A program made the translations under genes and the position numbers. From NCBI GenBank assembly GCA_031256755.1, contig JAIRPZ010000228.1, positions 1 to 7,212 of the forward strand: DNA of 7,212 bases, written 5' to 3'. Every line of letters begins with the position of its first letter. The stretch's first letter is position 1. The stretch comes from Planctomycetaceae bacterium. Its GTDB lineage: Bacteria > Planctomycetota > Planctomycetia > Pirellulales > Thermoguttaceae. The notes beneath the pieces are model-generated. The model searched no databases. It was not told where the DNA came from and saw only the letters and a program-made list of their open reading frames with translations. Shown here piece after piece: positions 6,096 through 7,212 of the stretch.

Positions 6096-6794
6096 TTATG
6101 AACTCGCTCCGTAAAATTCTTCGTAGGGCTGTACGATAACAAAACCGCTTCCTTCAAACTGCATTTGGACAGATTCGCCGCTGCCGCGTCCGAAAAATGT
6201 TTTCAGTTGGATGTCGGTCTTAAAATTGGGAGAAAGGTTTGCCGACCACGCAACCGTTGCATTCGGATCGGTGCAGACCGGACTGCCGGGTTTGACGGCA
6301 AGTGTCAACGGATCAAAGTGTGTCGTAATGGCGACTAAACCTGTCCCGCTCAAAACGACATTGAACAATCCGCCTGCCATCATACCGGCGATTTTCCGTA
6401 CCATTTTGATTTCATTTTTTAACGACGGTTCAAACGCCAAAACATCATTGGCATTGACGCTGATGCCTTGGTTGCGGAGTTGCAGAATGGTGATTTTTTT
6501 GCCGTAGTCCGCGCAATACAGTTTGCCGGTGCCGGTTACTTTTGTCAAACGCGCCCCTTCCGAAGAGACCATCTTTTTGAGCAGGTTTCCGAGACCTTGT
6601 TCAAAAATGCCTTCGCGGGTAAACTTCAAATCGCCGTGGTAGGCGATCATTGCGCCCATTTTTGTCCATATCATACTGTTGTTGAGATTGACTTCGAGCG
6701 TCCGTTCGCTTTCGAGTTCAAACACGCCTTGATTGAGGTCTTTTTGGGCGGATGCCTGAACAAATTCTTCGAGGGTGTATCGGGTATTCTGCAT
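6096..6794 (-). CDS. AIM24-family protein
   Basis: The 232-residue product belongs to the AIM24 family, a beta-rich fold named after a yeast mitochondrial protein. The bacterial members have no settled biochemical role. Family-like stretches run through the whole length: TKMGAMIAYHGDLKF (44-58), GTGKLYCADYGKKITIL (88-104), VNANDVLAFEPSL (113-125), LSGTGLVAITTHFDP (148-162), and the glycine-rich RGSGESVQMQFEGSGFVIVQ (203-222), which resembles the conserved C-terminal part of the family. There is no signal peptide and no clear membrane helix, so a cytoplasmic or membrane-peripheral location is expected. A GTG at 6839 would add 15 residues but overlaps the predicted -10 box, so ATG 6794 is preferred. 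No SD sequence precedes it. The gene is monocistronic within the window and convergent with the candidate RNA. Confidence 0.88.
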   Translation of the reverse strand: MQNTRYTLEEFVQASAQKDLNQGVFELESERTLEVNLNNSMIWTKMGAMIAYHGDLKFTREGIFEQGLGNLLKKMVSSEGARLTKVTGTGKLYCADYGKKITILQLRNQGISVNANDVLAFEPSLKNEIKMVRKIAGMMAGGLFNVVLSGTGLVAITTHFDPLTLAVKPGSPVCTDPNATVAWSANLSPNFKTDIQLKTFFGRGSGESVQMQFEGSGFVIVQPYEEFYGASS

Positions 6795-6829
6795 AGTAAG
6801 GCAAATTGGTGAAAGTAAGGAACGGGCGA

Positions 6830-6838
6830 ATTGTATCA
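6830..6838 (-). promoter_or_regulatory. Extended -10 promoter of the AIM24-family gene
   Basis: The minus strand reads TGATACAAT, identical to the element before the glycosyltransferase gene. Transcription would start near 6823, leaving a leader of about 29 bases before ATG 6794. No good -35 is seen 17 bases upstream (TGCCGC). The position also argues against the alternative GTG start at 6839. Confidence 0.5.
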
Positions 6839-6839
6839 C

Positions 6840-7109
6840 ACAAACGCAGGCGGCGGCAGCCCCCCCTGTAATCTTCGTTTTCAGGTTTCAATTTTTCATA
6901 GACATGCTAGGCTGCAAAACTTTTTTTCAAGCAATGCTGTTGCCAATGGCACGATTTTCACAAATAATCGGCGTTTATCTTCGTATTATTGACGGCTAAA
7001 GTAAAGGTTTTGCAACATGTCTATTGATAGTGTTATCAGATTGGCGGTAAATAGATAGTTCGCCGGTTGTCATTGGTGAATACAGATGTAAGACATCGCC
7101 GGCGGGTTA
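6840..7109. other. Divergent intergenic region between the AIM24-family gene and folD
   Basis: About 270 bases with no credible gene. It contains a run of seven C (6860-6866), a run of seven T near 6931-6937 without a strong stem before it, small hairpins such as TGCC/GGCA near 6950, and the inverted repeat at 7025-7038. A forward reading frame at 6775-6999 overlaps the AIM24-family gene antisense and has no recognisable domain. If folD really starts near 7145, this DNA is upstream of its transcript and could only act as promoter or operator sequence, not as a folD riboswitch. Confidence 0.5.
7025..7038. repeat. Short inverted repeat upstream of folD
   Basis: TGATAGTGTTATCA has two perfect five-base arms (TGATA/TATCA) around GTGT, about 70 bases upstream of the folD -35 hexamer. 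The size and symmetry suit a dimeric regulator, but no regulator can be named and chance is possible. Confidence 0.25.
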
Positions 7110-7138
7110 TTGCAAAGCGTTGCGGCAGCCGGTACAAT
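7110..7138 (+). promoter_or_regulatory. Sigma-70-like promoter of folD
   Basis: TTGCAA (7110-7115), a spacer of exactly 17 bases and TACAAT (7133-7138) form the best complete promoter in the window. The predicted start near 7145 is two bases before the folD ATG. The eight bases between the -10 box and the ATG (GCCCGCTT) leave no room for an SD sequence, so the mRNA should be essentially leaderless. Confidence 0.65.
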
Positions 7139-7146
7139 GCCCGCTT

Positions 7147-7212
7147 ATGCAGATACTCAACGGAAAACAAATTGCGGAGGAAATCCGTCGGGAAATTGCT
7201 GCCGATACCAGC
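7147..7212 (+). CDS. folD: FolD, methylenetetrahydrofolate dehydrogenase/cyclohydrolase (N-terminal part)
   Basis: Only the first 22 codons are inside the window (MQILNGKQIAEEIRREIAAD and on). The opening, with a hydrophobic strand, a turn at NGK and a charged helix containing IAEEIRREI, is the characteristic start of FolD. This cytosolic enzyme oxidises 5,10-methylene-THF with NADP+ and hydrolyses the methenyl product to 10-formyl-THF for purine and formyl-methionine synthesis. The active-site lysine and the dinucleotide site lie beyond the window. The ATG at 7147 is supported by the match beginning at residue 1 and by the promoter just upstream. Confidence 0.82.
   Translation, partial: MQILNGKQIAEEIRREIAADTS

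Noticed and set aside
6840..7146. Folate-sensing riboswitch in the folD leader
   Set aside because: The promoter predicts a start only about two bases before the folD ATG, so there is no leader to hold one.

Overview
The window is a compact stretch of an ordinary bacterial chromosome: six recognisable protein genes, two cut by the window edges or nearly so, plus one non-coding region that looks like a structured RNA gene. Codon use and base composition look uniform across the genes, and no insertion sequence, tRNA, rRNA or CRISPR array is visible. None of the readable starts has a convincing Shine-Dalgarno sequence at normal spacing, and two genes start a few bases after a very good -10 box. 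This is the pattern of a lineage that does not rely on SD pairing. A planctomycete-like or related organism would fit, but this is a guess from style and not a demonstrated placement.

Layout. Positions 3-104 (+) are the last codons of an unrecognised gene with a charged, coiled-coil-like tail. A 332-base convergent spacer follows. Positions 437-2686 (-) encode a large CPA2-type cation:proton antiporter with two cytoplasmic RCK_C (TrkA_C) domains. It is divergent from a three-gene group on the + strand: a GT4 glycosyltransferase (2894-4042), a HAD-superfamily hydrolase (4112-4924) and dethiobiotin synthetase bioD (4934-5617). HAD and bioD are 9 bases apart and surely cotranscribed; the glycosyltransferase is 69 bases upstream and may be.

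Between bioD and the next gene lie 478 bases without a convincing gene. About 5750-6084 can fold into a long irregular rod capped by three hairpins and ends in a textbook rho-independent terminator. I call it a candidate non-coding RNA gene of unknown family. It is the most interesting item in the window. A convergent gene for an AIM24-family protein (6096-6794, -) follows, then a roughly 300-base divergent promoter region. The first 22 codons of folD (7147-7212, +) run off the end.

The genes do not form a single pathway: ion homeostasis, cell-surface sugar transfer, biotin synthesis, folate one-carbon metabolism and an AIM24 protein sit side by side. The common thread is regulatory. A TACAAT or TATAAT -10 box, often with an upstream TG, precedes four genes, and for the antiporter and folD the spacing predicts almost leaderless mRNAs.
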